DNA of 48,542 nucleotides from a virus: IMG/VR virus record IMGVR_UViG_3300008952_000087, positions 1 to 48,542 of that record, one strand, 5' to 3'. Every line of letters starts with the position of its first letter. Within the stretch, counting starts at the first letter, position 1. The notes under the pieces are model-generated. The model searched no databases. It saw only the letters and a list, made by a program, of their open reading frames with translations, and was not told the DNA's origin. Made by a program: the position numbers and the translations under genes. Positions 7,759 to 14,730 of the stretch are shown in pieces.

Positions 7759-9384
7759 TCATCTTGAGATACCTGTATCACTTTCTTCTTCAGGGCAGTC
7801 TGCTACCGGCGCATAACTCACCAAAATAGAGCTTCCACTATCTGGAGTCGTACTGTTGGAAAAATCAATAGCATTTGTGGATGCATCAAAAATCCAATCG
7901 GTGTTCTCTATACCGTCCACATATACATTAAGTGTTTCTTCAATTGGGGTCTGCGCGAGAGTAAACGAAGATTTTAAGATTGAGTCGTGTGCTAGCGTCT
8001 CCAGTGGGGTACCCCAATCATCTTCACAAATAGACAAAAATGTCCCGCTTAAATAACTTACAATTGTGTAATATTCAAAAGCTTCTTGGGCGCCCCCGTT
8101 AGCTGTACAGCCTCCTGGATAATCTCCAGCCACTGCATGTGCGGTCACATAACTGGCGCCTCCCTTTTCGAGAACTGTATAATTTTTAAGCATAGTAGGA
8201 GTAACCCCACTACTGTGGTCATCCTCGTCAGATACGTATATTATTATTAGTTTGGAATCAGTACGCCAAAAATCGCTACCTGGACCTGCTGCATATCCAC
8301 TCTGTAGTGCATAATAAGAAAAATAAATACCACGTTCATTGGTACTACCATGGGTTCCAATATCATCAATTATAGCTGCAACGGCCGCGGCTGGATCAGC
8401 AGTGGCGGTGGTAATTAGCGTCCCTTCTAAATCATAACTGTCGGTGGTGATAAAGGCAATATGATAATCAATACCAGATGTAATAAACACATTCATGAAA
8501 GTATCGAAATTGAGAGCTAGCTGAGTTTGATTGGCACTCATAGATCCTGAATTGTCGACAACAAATAAAATATCTGCGGTGGTTATTTCCTCCTGCGTGA
8601 ACACTTCTTCGTATATGGAAGGATAAGTACCTTCAGCTATTTGATCTGCCTCTGCTACCGGATCTTGAGGATCATTAGAATAAACTTCTATAATGCCGGC
8701 GTCCATATCGACGTCGGTAGGAATATAGTTTATTTGAAGCTCTACAGAGTCCCCGGCAGCTATAGTCCACGGGAGTGGACCATGCACGTCTTCATAATCT
8801 TCAATAGATAAATCTGCAGGGTAAGTAATATAATAATCTATCTGATCGATAATCAAATCACTGTCGCCTATATTAGAAATTGTAACAGTTAAAGTTTCTT
8901 CACAACCAATTAAAACATAATCAAAATCAAAATTTTCTGGTTCTATATTGATGAGGGGGGACGAGCCTATTCCGCTTAGCGTTACGCTTGTTATTGCTTC
9001 GTCCGGATCATCTGAAGTAATGTTAATTAAATTCGAATTCGTTTCATACGTTTCGGGATCGTAGGTTACAGTAAACGTTGCACTCTCATCTGGCTCGAGA
9101 GAATCGTTGCCAGCCAGCGCAGATAAAGTGAAAACAGTGTCGGCGGAATCTAATTGAATATTAGAAATATTAAGTGTATCACTCCCCACATTAGTAATAC
9201 TGATTGTTTCTGTAGTTGTGCTGCCGTCGGCGCTTAGGGTTCCAAAATCAATAACGGTTGGCGCAACTACAATGTCTGGTGTTACTACAGGAGCAGGAGG
9301 AGGATCTTCAATTTTGGTTACCGAATAATCGCTGCAGGCGCCCAATAACATTACAAAAGATAAGAATCTTAGTAGGGGCCCCAT
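7759..9384 (-). CDS. Lipoprotein with choice-of-anchor-D-type repeats and VWA domain
   Basis: 541 aa. The lipobox LLGAC at residues 13-17 predicts lipidation. Residues about 35-255 contain beta-sandwich repeats of the choice-of-anchor D/ASH type (ISITNVGSDTLNISNI, VTISNIGDSDLIIDQI). Residues about 270-460 form a von Willebrand A domain with MIDAS DNSGSMS and a second site SDEDDHSSG. This architecture is common in deltaproteobacterial surface lipoproteins, suggesting acquisition from a bacterium. It may act on the host envelope or be a tail-associated adhesin. Start chosen at MGPLLRF. Confidence 0.78.
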   Translation of the reverse strand: MGPLLRFLSFVMLLGACSDYSVTKIEDPPPAPVVTPDIVVAPTVIDFGTLSADGSTTTETISITNVGSDTLNISNIQLDSADTVFTLSALAGNDSLEPDESATFTVTYDPETYETNSNLINITSDDPDEAITSVTLSGIGSSPLINIEPENFDFDYVLIGCEETLTVTISNIGDSDLIIDQIDYYITYPADLSIEDYEDVHGPLPWTIAAGDSVELQINYIPTDVDMDAGIIEVYSNDPQDPVAEADQIAEGTYPSIYEEVFTQEEITTADILFVVDNSGSMSANQTQLALNFDTFMNVFITSGIDYHIAFITTDSYDLEGTLITTATADPAAAVAAIIDDIGTHGSTNERGIYFSYYALQSGYAAGPGSDFWRTDSKLIIIYVSDEDDHSSGVTPTMLKNYTVLEKGGASYVTAHAVAGDYPGGCTANGGAQEAFEYYTIVSYLSGTFLSICEDDWGTPLETLAHDSILKSSFTLAQTPIEETLNVYVDGIENTDWIFDASTNAIDFSNSTTPDSGSSILVSYAPVADCPEEESDTGISR

Positions 9385-9399
9385 ATCATTAACTATGAA

Positions 9400-9573
9400 C
9401 TACAATTGCTTTTTACTTCTTAGAGTGAACAATGAAAGGAGAAAGATGTTGCCGACGGAGATAAACTGCAATTGCGTGTCTCCTTCAAGGCGCGCCCAGT
9501 ACAAAAGAAAGATGTTTATGAAGATTGCGAAACCAACAACGAAGACTAAAATTCTTTCTAAGTAATTTTTCAC
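9400..9573 (-). CDS. Small two-span membrane protein, 57 aa (GTG start)
   Basis: The frame starts at GTG (KNYLERILVFVVGFAIF) and contains two hydrophobic stretches, residues about 8-27 (ILVFVVGFAIFINIFLLYW) and 41-50 (GNIFLLSLF), then RSKKQL. An overlapping ATG frame at 9577 is less hydrophobic and shorter. No strong Shine-Dalgarno is visible. It fills what would otherwise be a 200-nt gap. Function unknown. Confidence 0.5.
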   Translation of the reverse strand: MKNYLERILVFVVGFAIFINIFLLYWARLEGDTQLQFISVGNIFLLSLFTLRSKKQL

Positions 9574-9592
9574 TCATAGTATATAGCATCGC

Positions 9593-10042
9593 TTATAATT
9601 TGTTAATTTCTTCATCCATCCATTTGATCGCGCCGGCGTGACTTTTAAAAGAAGGTGAGGCGCCGTCAATATAACGAAGGGTAGCACACTCTAACATAGC
9701 CCATTGCCACTCCCAATTGCTTTGCTTACAAAGCACTAATCCGCTTGTTATGGAGATGTCGCGCGCATCATTTTCATTTAAATATTTGTGAACCACGCGC
9801 GCCTCCTTAATACGACGGTTTTTGACTTCTTGCACGTTGCCTTCCACTTTTCGAACTTGAGGTAAGTCACTCCTCAATATCATTAAACGCGAAGCGCGAA
9901 TTTTTTCGGTAAATTTTTCTTTAATTTGTGCTTCAAAATATTCCGCCACATTCTCAGGGTCCTTATATTCAAACACATGAAAAGGAGCTTTCGCTCGCTT
10001 TCCGTTCTTAAAAACTTTATACACGTTCCAATTATATATCAT
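9593..10042 (-). CDS. Hypothetical protein, 149 aa
   Basis: The preferred start is MIYNWNVYKVF at 10042, which overlaps the upstream stop; an in-frame ATG at 10060 would add six residues. The protein is basic in the middle (VKNRRIKEARVVHK) and Trp-rich near the C-terminus (SNWEWQWAMLE). No catalytic motif was recognised. Confidence 0.65.
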   Translation of the reverse strand: MIYNWNVYKVFKNGKRAKAPFHVFEYKDPENVAEYFEAQIKEKFTEKIRASRLMILRSDLPQVRKVEGNVQEVKNRRIKEARVVHKYLNENDARDISITSGLVLCKQSNWEWQWAMLECATLRYIDGASPSFKSHAGAIKWMDEEINKL

Positions 10043-10331
10043 ACTCAAAAGTCTCTCCATTTATAGATTGCCATTTTATTATACCAAGAATTATTGATAA
10101 TTTCAAGTGTTCTTCTTCTAAAATATTAGTTTGTGGAAGATCTTTAAATTCGTGAACCATTTCTTCGTTAGTCCACACAATCTCCCAAAAATATATATCA
10201 TCTTCCACGATGTCAACGCGACGAGTTTTCTCTACTAAAAAACCAACGGTATTAGTAGACATTTCAATGATCACGTCTCCTATCGATAACTCAATTGCAT
10301 CAAGTTCCAATTGCAAAGCTTTAATGAGCAT
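10032..10331 (-). CDS. SH3-like small protein (divergent GDLV family)
   Basis: 99 aa. Pattern: a GDVIIEMSTNTVGFLVEK start strand, then YFWEIVWTNEEM, then a C-terminal helix. The G-D-V-I, G-F-L-V and W-x-I-V-W spacing matches the large MKVGDLV family elsewhere in the window, though with an N-terminal extension (MLIKALQLELDAIEL). Function unknown; the fold is inferred from the pattern only. Confidence 0.62.
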   Translation of the reverse strand: MLIKALQLELDAIELSIGDVIIEMSTNTVGFLVEKTRRVDIVEDDIYFWEIVWTNEEMVHEFKDLPQTNILEEEHLKLSIILGIIKWQSINGETFEYDI

Positions 10332-10334
10332 ACA

Positions 10335-10604
10335 CTAAATATTTTTATAAAGTGTCAAAACCTTCGAATTCAAAAGAATTTCCAGTCCTTCCTCCGTATA
10401 TGATTGCAATCGCTCAGGCGGCCATAGCGCGGGACCACACCAGTAGATGTCCCACACCATTATAACGCTTTCATTATCTTCTAATTCCTCCGCATCGACA
10501 TAAGGAGGCGCATTTAATAAGTTATAGCGCCGCAGCAATACGCCAACTTCTTTATTAATTCCATCAACTACAATATCGCCCACATTAAAAAGGTTGCCTT
10601 CCAC
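10335..10604 (-). CDS. SH3-like small protein (divergent GDLV family)
   Basis: 89 aa. NVGDIVVDGINKEVGVLLRR followed by VIMVWDIYWCG gives the same GD-I-V / G-V-L-L / V-W-D-I-Y-W pattern as the gene below. It ends with a short helix (GLEILLNSKVLTLYKNI). It overlaps the upstream exported-protein gene by 20 nt. Confidence 0.62.
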   Translation of the reverse strand: MEGNLFNVGDIVVDGINKEVGVLLRRYNLLNAPPYVDAEELEDNESVIMVWDIYWCGPALWPPERLQSYTEEGLEILLNSKVLTLYKNI

Positions 10605-10842
10605 TACTAACTTTAAGCCAAGAATGCTTTTTGTTTAAACACTCCTCCACATCCGAATCGAATGTCTGACTGTCTCCGTCAGTAGTAACTATGCAAATGT
10701 TATTAGGAAACTCATAAAGTGCATTAAAATCTTCTTTATCCAGAATAAAAAACAAAGACTCAGTTGCCTTTATTGGCTCGCGTGGCTCGCTTACCCCTAA
10801 TATAAAAGTCATTCCTAATAAAATGGAAACAAAAAACTTCAT
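10585..10842 (-). CDS. Small exported protein, 85 aa
   Basis: The N-terminus MKFFVSILLGMTFILGVSEP is a Sec signal peptide. The mature part has SLFFILDKEDFNALYEF and two Cys (NNICIV, EECLNKK) that could form a periplasmic disulphide. A TAGGAGAAC ribosome site precedes the ATG. Family unknown. Confidence 0.6.
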   Translation of the reverse strand: MKFFVSILLGMTFILGVSEPREPIKATESLFFILDKEDFNALYEFPNNICIVTTDGDSQTFDSDVEECLNKKHSWLKVSSGRQPF

Positions 10843-10873
10843 AATTGTTCTCCTATCTTGAAATATATGTACA

Positions 10874-11065
10874 TTATATTACGTAATATTGACCATAATT
10901 AGTCCACATAATCCAAGTATCCCTATTAATTTTAGGAAATCGTACGCACATCATCTTGGTTTCTCTATTGACATCCAATACAAGCCCCATAGAGCGCTCT
11001 TGAGGCGTTAGATCTTTAATAAAGTCTCCTGACTTGGCTATTGGAAATGGAGCCGGTCTAGGCAT
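10874..11065 (-). CDS. SH3-like small protein, 63 aa
   Basis: Contains KSGDFIKDLTPQERSMGLVL then MMCVRFPKINRDTWIMW, matching the GD-x-I / G-L-V-L / V-R-F / W pattern of the SH3-like family. The ATG lies 1 nt after the upstream stop, with AAGGTG as the ribosome site. Confidence 0.62.
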   Translation of the reverse strand: MPRPAPFPIAKSGDFIKDLTPQERSMGLVLDVNRETKMMCVRFPKINRDTWIMWTNYGQYYVI

Positions 11066-11066
11066 G

Positions 11067-11336
11067 CTACACCTTGATTCTATCGATAATATAAGGATGG
11101 TGGAAAGACAAATCCTTATAGAGCTTCTTGATGACCTTCTTCGCTATCTCCCCAATGTCCTCTTTCGTCTCTTTCGACTTCAAAGCTTTTCCAAGCTCTT
11201 CCTCGAGTGCCTTCTTAAGCTCTTTCTTGAGAGAATCATCAAGTTCTTTAGAAATCATACGCTTGATTTCAGCTTTATCAGTTTTTGTTAGCTCTTCTAG
11301 AATCAAATCATGAAGAATCGCTTCAGTTAATTGCAT
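11067..11336 (-). CDS. Charged helical (coiled-coil) phage protein
   Basis: 89 aa from the ATG at 11336; a GTG at 11348 would add four residues. Starts MQLTEAILHDLILEEL and continues as a long amphipathic, Lys/Glu-rich helix (SKELDDSLKKELKKALEEEL), ending KKLYKDLSFHHPYIIDRI. I recall similar helical proteins from marine phages, function unassigned. The LTEA N-terminus is reminiscent of the LLTESE protein at 44558-45166. An extended -10 promoter lies just upstream. Confidence 0.68.
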   Translation of the reverse strand: MQLTEAILHDLILEELTKTDKAEIKRMISKELDDSLKKELKKALEEELGKALKSKETKEDIGEIAKKVIKKLYKDLSFHHPYIIDRIKV

Positions 11337-11356
11337 TGTCGCTTGCACCTATAATC

Positions 11357-11365
11357 ATTATACCA
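11357..11365 (-). promoter_or_regulatory. Extended -10 promoter
   Basis: On the minus strand TGG-TATAAT, 21-26 nt before the ATG of the coiled-coil gene. No good -35 hexamer is seen, but TGn next to a perfect -10 can be enough for sigma-70 polymerase. Confidence 0.45.
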
Positions 11366-11385
11366 TAAATAGTTATAAAAAGCTA

Positions 11386-11634
11386 TTATATCTCAGATTT
11401 TTTTTGGCCCAGTTTTTGTAAAACAATTGCATAGACGTCTAATGGCAACTCATTTAAATAATCCATAATTACATTTACTGAAGCTTCTATAAATACCTTT
11501 CCTTCCGTATCGCAATAAGGGCACGTACTCCATTTTCCCGGTTCCATGGAATTATAATAACCACCAGCGCTATATCTCCGGGACCCGCGACATGTAGCAC
11601 AGTTCACTCGAATATATAATTTATCTATTGGCAT
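11386..11634 (-). CDS. DnaJ-type zinc-ribbon protein, 82 aa
   Basis: CATCRGSRRYSAGG and CPYCDTEGKV make two CxxC knuckles of the DnaJ CxxCxGxG-like type near residues 12 and 37. The C-terminal part is a helix (VIMDYLNELPLDVYAIVL). Probably a small zinc-bound protein; partner unknown. Confidence 0.68.
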   Translation of the reverse strand: MPIDKLYIRVNCATCRGSRRYSAGGYYNSMEPGKWSTCPYCDTEGKVFIEASVNVIMDYLNELPLDVYAIVLQKLGQKKSEI

Positions 11635-11650
11635 CCTGTATTAAGTATGG

Positions 11651-11944
11651 CTATAGATAACGTTTTTGTTTAACTTTATGGGGTACCGGTCGAAATTCTT
11701 GATCGTATATATCAACGGTGCCTCCCTCCGCGCGCCTAACGATACCTTCCCAATCGCATACGTACATTTCGCGTACATCGACAATGATTCGTGTTGCCGT
11801 GCCACTATTGGCACAGTACGCATGTCCGGTTGCACCTACCACGCCGCTTATTAGCGTCCAATATATTGGCGCTTTACACTTAGGACATAATGGTATTAAC
11901 TCTACGCGGCAGCCATTTCGCTTATCCCAATACGTGCGCCCCAT
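11651..11944 (-). CDS. Zinc-ribbon protein, 97 aa
   Basis: Residues 20-46 carry CPKCKAPIYW and a later HAYC; a further Cys lies in MYVCDWEG. This suggests one zinc site. An overlapping alternative frame (11641-11835) lacks any motif. Followed by the smaller zinc protein, so two zinc ribbons lie in tandem. Confidence 0.62.
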   Translation of the reverse strand: MGRTYWDKRNGCRVELIPLCPKCKAPIYWTLISGVVGATGHAYCANSGTATRIIVDVREMYVCDWEGIVRRAEGGTVDIYDQEFRPVPHKVKQKRYL

Positions 11945-11951
11945 GTCATAA

Positions 11952-12242
11952 CTATGTTCTGCTTAATAATTTTAGTTCGCTCGCAACATTTTGCCGTACA
12001 TGCGATGAGCAATATGGACTTGGCCACCGATGCCAATACACTGTTATAATCTGGCGGCGGGATCCGTGTTGTTTGCTCTTAATCGATAGCACAATCCCAT
12101 ATGAGCGCGGTGGTCCATCCGGCATGTCCCATATATCTTGAGCCGGCGGGGTGTGAATGAGCTTGTCAAATATGTGCTGTTGGGGATCATTAGCTCTCGT
12201 CACTAAATCGCCAACCTTATAGCGCTTGCTCTTTATGCCCAT
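11952..12242 (-). CDS. KVGDLV-family SH3-like protein with leaderless-type start
   Basis: 96 aa. After a basic MGIKSKRY the family core KVGDLVTRANDP appears, then SYGIVLSIKSKQ and ITVYWHRWP. A consensus promoter lies so close that the -10 hexamer ends 7 nt before the ATG, so the predicted transcript starts at or next to the ATG. It is the first gene of the 12.2-9.6 kb run. Confidence 0.7.
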   Translation of the reverse strand: MGIKSKRYKVGDLVTRANDPQQHIFDKLIHTPPAQDIWDMPDGPPRSYGIVLSIKSKQHGSRRQIITVYWHRWPSPYCSSHVRQNVASELKLLSRT

Positions 12243-12249
12243 GTGTTTA

Positions 12250-12278
12250 ATTATACTCTAAAGCTCTCAAAAAGTCAA
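12250..12278 (-). promoter_or_regulatory. Sigma-70 promoter, single box
   Basis: TTGACT, 17-nt spacer, TATAAT on the minus strand, ending 7 nt before the ATG at 12242. The two extra upstream boxes of the early promoter family are absent here. Confidence 0.75.
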
Positions 12279-12304
12279 TATTTGAGAAAATTAGGCGCAG
12301 ATCG

Positions 12305-12322
12305 AAAAAGGGCCTGGCACCC
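12305..12322 (-). terminator. Possible weak rho-independent terminator
   Basis: On the minus strand GGG-N7-CCC is followed by TTTTT, downstream of the 55-aa membrane gene and upstream of the 12250 promoter. The stem is short, so the call is tentative. Confidence 0.3.
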
Positions 12323-12360
12323 TCATGCACTCACCCAGCGATGACGGAGAGATACATCCC

Positions 12361-12384
12361 GGAGGGAGGGAGGGGGGGAGGGGG
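12361..12384 (+). other. G-quadruplex-capable tract
   Basis: The plus strand holds several runs of three or more G separated by single A residues (GGGAGGGAGGGAGGG and more). It lies in the 188-nt intergenic stretch between a membrane gene and the 12250 promoter. This gap contains no gene; it holds the G-tract, a possible terminator and the promoter. The G-rich strand is the template for minus-strand transcription. Confidence 0.6.
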
Positions 12385-12430
12385 TCCCCCTACCACGTAA
12401 CAATAACAAACGCATGCAGTCGCAGGAAAG

Positions 12431-12598
12431 CTAAGAAGGTTCTTCTCTCTCGTATAGTCCTCTACTAAGCGCACTGGCATATACCATAGCCACGACAGTA
12501 GACCAGAACACAATGCCGGTTGTTATCTCTATCGCTCCACTGATATATCTTTTACATTTCTTTTTTGTTCTCTCGCGCAAAAACCTACCACTCCTCAT
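12431..12598 (-). CDS. Small basic membrane protein, 55 aa
   Basis: Starts MRSGRFLRERTKKKCKRY (highly basic) followed by one hydrophobic span, about residues 23-44 (IEITTGIVFWSTVVAMVY), ending REEPS. A GAGGG ribosome site lies 8 nt before the ATG. A positive-inside topology is likely. The alternative frame 12331-12513 is rejected as a shadow. Function unknown. Confidence 0.6.
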   Translation of the reverse strand: MRSGRFLRERTKKKCKRYISGAIEITTGIVFWSTVVAMVYASALSRGLYEREEPS

Positions 12599-12602
12599 TG
12601 TA

Positions 12603-12701
12603 TTACCCTCGACCGTGAGGCGCGTAACATGCTACACTCACGCGCATAACACCGTAACAGTCACAACTCACGCATTTTAAAAGCTCAAAGATTACAGGCA
12701 T
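12603..12701 (-). CDS. Possible micro-ORF, 32 aa
   Basis: An ATG immediately after the stop of the upstream gene opens MPVIFELLKCVSCDCYGVM, ending APHGRG. It has four Cys. No independent ribosome site, so it would depend on reinitiation. It could equally be untranslated spacer. Confidence 0.3.
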   Translation of the reverse strand: MPVIFELLKCVSCDCYGVMRVSVACYAPHGRG

Positions 12702-12902
12702 TTAGTTAGCCCTCCGCTTAAAGGGAGAGGACATGTTACGTGTCGCATCGTGATACAAAGGTTTATTTGTGTTGACACGAGGGTTTGCGATGGGGTATAA
12801 GGCCCTACACTCGCACAACCGCATTGCCAAAACATTATAAATAACATACTGACAAGCGCACACCATTAAACCCACGTACGTGAACCACCACAATCCACTC
12901 AT
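12702..12902 (-). CDS. Small membrane protein, 66 aa
   Basis: MSGLWWFTYVGLMVCACQ plus YVIYNVLAM form one or two membrane spans; the C-terminal half is basic (NMSSPFKRRAN). The ATG overlaps the upstream stop as TGATG, with GAGGTG 6 nt before. It contains one copy of the oriented AAAYAAACCTT motif (encoding NKPL). Function unknown. Confidence 0.58.
   Translation of the reverse strand: MSGLWWFTYVGLMVCACQYVIYNVLAMRLCECRALYPIANPRVNTNKPLYHDATRNMSSPFKRRAN
12758..12768 (-). repeat. Oriented 11-nt motif AAAYAAACCTT (first of 11 copies)
   Basis: Copies on the minus strand at 12758-12768, 15878-15888, 18063-18073, 18260-18270, 20278-20288, 22568-22578, 25121-25131, 27928-27938, 31081-31091, 37621-37631 and 38454-38464. 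I noticed none on the plus strand. They lie in unrelated genes and are read in all three frames (NKP, [E/Q]-[T/I]-NL, KQTF), so the conservation is at the DNA or RNA level. Confidence 0.7.
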
Positions 12903-13258
12903 CACTTCACCTCTTTGAACTTTGTTTTATTGCCTTGCTCGATAAGCGTTGCCATTGCACCGCATGGTGTTAACACCTTATAGCGTACTGGAGTCCATGA
13001 GTATTGTTTAGAAGTATCAATACCAATGCACACAAACACATCGCCATCGGTATAACGCACACTGTGTGGCCATCCATGCTTCTGGCATCTTACTAACAAA
13101 GATGCATCGTTAACACAGTAACCGCTGGACAGTCCCATGTAACGCTCAACTTTGTTTTTTTGTAACCCTTGCAACTTATACATCTTGCCTGGTATCATAA
13201 AGGTGTTTTCATTTTCATTATTGATGTAATAAAGTTCTGCTTCTTTTAACAATGACAT
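12902..13258 (-). CDS. Hypothetical protein, 118 aa
   Basis: Starts MSLLKEAELYYINNENE. Mid-region has FMIPGKMYKLQGL; the C-terminal half includes VFVCIGI and SWTPVRYKVLTPCG, which could be a beta-barrel like the SH3-like family, but the GDLV motif is missing. Five Cys are present. Start and stop are coupled to neighbours (TAATG, TGATG). Confidence 0.62.
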   Translation of the reverse strand: MSLLKEAELYYINNENENTFMIPGKMYKLQGLQKNKVERYMGLSSGYCVNDASLLVRCQKHGWPHSVRYTDGDVFVCIGIDTSKQYSWTPVRYKVLTPCGAMATLIEQGNKTKFKEVK

Positions 13259-13353
13259 TACACTGCCTGTACCAAGCTTGTTATAACTGATATAATCTCA
13301 ACCCTATATTCCCATAACACAATCGTTATTGCTGCTGTCATAAGTCTATTCAT
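13258..13353 (-). CDS. Micro-protein bridging two genes, 31 aa
   Basis: MNRLMTAAITIVLWEYRVEI then ISVITSLVQAV. The ATG lies inside the last codons of the SH3-like gene above (AATGAATAG) and the stop overlaps the next ATG (TAATG), so translation would be coupled through it. Moderately hydrophobic. Real translation is unproven. Confidence 0.42.
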   Translation of the reverse strand: MNRLMTAAITIVLWEYRVEIISVITSLVQAV

Positions 13354-13558
13354 TTAATACCTCTAAGTCTCGAGCTAAAAAGCGTCGGTTTCGCATCTTG
13401 TAAGTTGTGCCGTATATTGTCACTTCCCAAATGCTACAAGGCACTCCCGATTCATACGGGTTGTAGTCCCTTGGGTGCTCTTTCACAATCAAGCCGATGG
13501 CATCGGGGGGAATACCGATAGAGAGCCTATTGAACTTTACTAAGTTACCTACGCGCAC
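13346..13558 (-). CDS. MKVGDLV-family SH3-like protein (last of chain 1)
   Basis: 70 aa, GTG start (R-V-G-N-L-V). IPPDAIGLIVKEHP, then CSIWEVTIYGTTYKM and DLEVLNE. Its first 14 nt overlap the end of the upstream family member. As the last member it ends in LNE-stop rather than NESR-stop, as expected if the NESR ending exists only to encode the next gene's start. Confidence 0.72.
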   Translation of the reverse strand: MRVGNLVKFNRLSIGIPPDAIGLIVKEHPRDYNPYESGVPCSIWEVTIYGTTYKMRNRRFLARDLEVLNE

Positions 13559-13733
13559 TGATCAACTCCAAACGCTCAACGTTGATTAAATCCCAAGTGT
13601 TACCGATCTGTACCGGCACGTAATAGCCGCGAAAGGCACCGGTGATTACGCCAATGCGATAATCCAAACCTTTGCCTATGCGTCGGGCGCGTGGCGTACC
13701 GATGTAAACTTTCACCAAGTCACCTACCTGCAT
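13545..13733 (-). CDS. MKVGDLV-family SH3-like protein
   Basis: 62 aa from MQVGDLVKVYIG; longer upstream starts are discarded because the family start lies 14 nt inside the previous gene. DYRIGVITGAFRG then VQIGNTWDLI and LELISARR. Both ends share 14-nt overlaps with neighbours. Small basic beta-rich protein, likely a nucleic-acid or protein-binding barrel; target unknown. Confidence 0.72.
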   Translation of the reverse strand: MQVGDLVKVYIGTPRARRIGKGLDYRIGVITGAFRGYYVPVQIGNTWDLINVERLELISARR

Positions 13734-13911
13734 TGATAACCTCAATATCTCGGCGGTAGTAAGCCGACGGCTGCTCGTGGGCATAGCCGTGAAAAGCAAT
13801 AATCGGATCGTTGTCGCTGTCGAAACTGACCACAATGCCAGTTCCTAAGCGCGACGGCTTTTCCACATCTTCACGGGCATCAGCGAAAACAACCAAATCA
13901 CCGACTTTCAT
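13720..13911 (-). CDS. MKVGDLV-family SH3-like protein
   Basis: 63 aa. MKVGDLVVFADAREDVE, then GTGIVVSFDSDNDPIIAFHG, ending DIEVINAGR. The 14-nt overlaps upstream and downstream are intact. More acidic than its neighbours, so the barrels differ in charge. Confidence 0.74.
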   Translation of the reverse strand: MKVGDLVVFADAREDVEKPSRLGTGIVVSFDSDNDPIIAFHGYAHEQPSAYYRRDIEVINAGR

Positions 13912-14104
13912 TGATCACCCTCAAGTGGTCGCTTTTCTGTGTGATCGGGTAGGGCGCGGCGGCACCCGGTCCCATCCACAAAACTTTAACATCGGCGTTG
14001 CCGGTATACTTGCCAGTCTCGACAACCAGACCAACATCGATGGATAGACCTTTGCGCTGCCGCGATGCCTGAAACGCATACGATACCAAATCACCGACTT
14101 TCAC
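13898..14104 (-). CDS. MKVGDLV-family SH3-like protein (GTG start)
   Basis: 68 aa from GTG (K-V-G-D-L-V-S-Y). IDVGLVVETGKY, then ADVKVLWMGPG and LRVINESR. The GTG at 14104 is preferred over a TTG two codons earlier because it gives the standard 14-nt overlap. Confidence 0.74.
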   Translation of the reverse strand: MKVGDLVSYAFQASRQRKGLSIDVGLVVETGKYTGNADVKVLWMGPGAAAPYPITQKSDHLRVINESR

Positions 14105-14261
14105 TGACAACCTCCAAGTTTAGGCGATGGGTCCACGATTTATAGCCATTGGTATCGACCCACCAGACTGTATTGCCCTCCACTGATGTAACAAGACCAG
14201 TCTGCTCGTTCGTTCCTGTCCCATCATTATAGGTATACTTTACTAAATCACCGGCTTTCAT
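14091..14261 (-). CDS. MKVGDLV-family SH3-like protein, 56 aa
   Basis: Begins MKAGDLVKYTYNDGTG; core TGLVTSVEGNTVWWVD, then LNLEVVSESR. Short enough to be missed by a 60-residue cutoff, yet it keeps the family pattern and exact 14-nt overlaps at both ends, which makes it convincing. Confidence 0.72.
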   Translation of the reverse strand: MKAGDLVKYTYNDGTGTNEQTGLVTSVEGNTVWWVDTNGYKSWTHRLNLEVVSESR

Positions 14262-14403
14262 TTATGAGCCTCGCATATTCATAGGCGATCTTATCGCCGT
14301 TGGACAACTTAACAAACCTGCCCGTGCCCTTGTTGCCCCAAATCTCGACAACAATATCAACTCGCTTGTGATACCTGTCCTCAACCAAATCACCGACCTG
14401 CAT
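14248..14403 (-). CDS. MKVGDLV-family SH3-like protein, 51 aa
   Basis: MQVGDLVEDRYHKRVDIVVE, then GRFVKLSNGD and ARLINESR. One of the shortest members; the loop between the strands is reduced. Standard 14-nt overlaps on both sides. Confidence 0.72.
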   Translation of the reverse strand: MQVGDLVEDRYHKRVDIVVEIWGNKGTGRFVKLSNGDKIAYEYARLINESR

Positions 14404-14593
14404 TGATAACCTCCGCTTCATCGGCGCGCACTTCCACGGCTCCAAGTTTATCTACTACGGTCAAAACTCGCACCAATCCCTCCATGCGCTCGCCTATGAT
14501 AATGCCTCGATACTCTGTATATTCCCATGGCTCAAAAGCTGAACCGGTCCCACCCGAATACCACTTCCAACGAATAAGATCACCTATCTCCAT
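14390..14593 (-). CDS. MKVGDLV-family SH3-like protein
   Basis: 67 aa from MEIGDLIRWKWYSGG; core YRGIIIGERMEGLVRVLTVV, ending EAEVINAGR. The upstream in-frame extension to 14695 is rejected because the family start overlaps the previous stop by 14 nt. Confidence 0.73.
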   Translation of the reverse strand: MEIGDLIRWKWYSGGTGSAFEPWEYTEYRGIIIGERMEGLVRVLTVVDKLGAVEVRADEAEVINAGR

Positions 14594-14729
14594 CTGTGCC
14601 CTCCGTAATCCACGCGCACAATCCTGCCGCAAGGCAAGTGTCACGCGAAAAAACCGTTGAGGTGTAATGCCATGCGGTGATCTTTTTATAGACACCGTCA
14701 GGATACAATACGTGCAACGTCCAACCCAT
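14580..14729 (-). CDS. Small protein at the head of the SH3-like chain, 49 aa
   Basis: MGWTLHVLYPDGVYKKITAW, then TCLAAGLCAWI and a tail EGTDGDR. It lacks the GDLV motif but ends in the same 14-nt overlap that encodes the next gene's start (M-E-I-G-D). The start at 14729 lies 1 nt after the upstream stop. A longer frame from 14810 is less likely. Confidence 0.5.
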   Translation of the reverse strand: MGWTLHVLYPDGVYKKITAWHYTSTVFSRDTCLAAGLCAWITEGTDGDR

Positions 14730-14730
14730 T

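Noticed and set aside
11641-11835. 64-codon frame on the minus strand
   Set aside because: Overlaps the zinc-ribbon gene in another frame without any motif.
12331-12513. 60-codon frame on the minus strand
   Set aside because: Overlaps the better supported 55-aa membrane gene (ribosome site, span) in another frame and encodes a Pro run from the G-tract.
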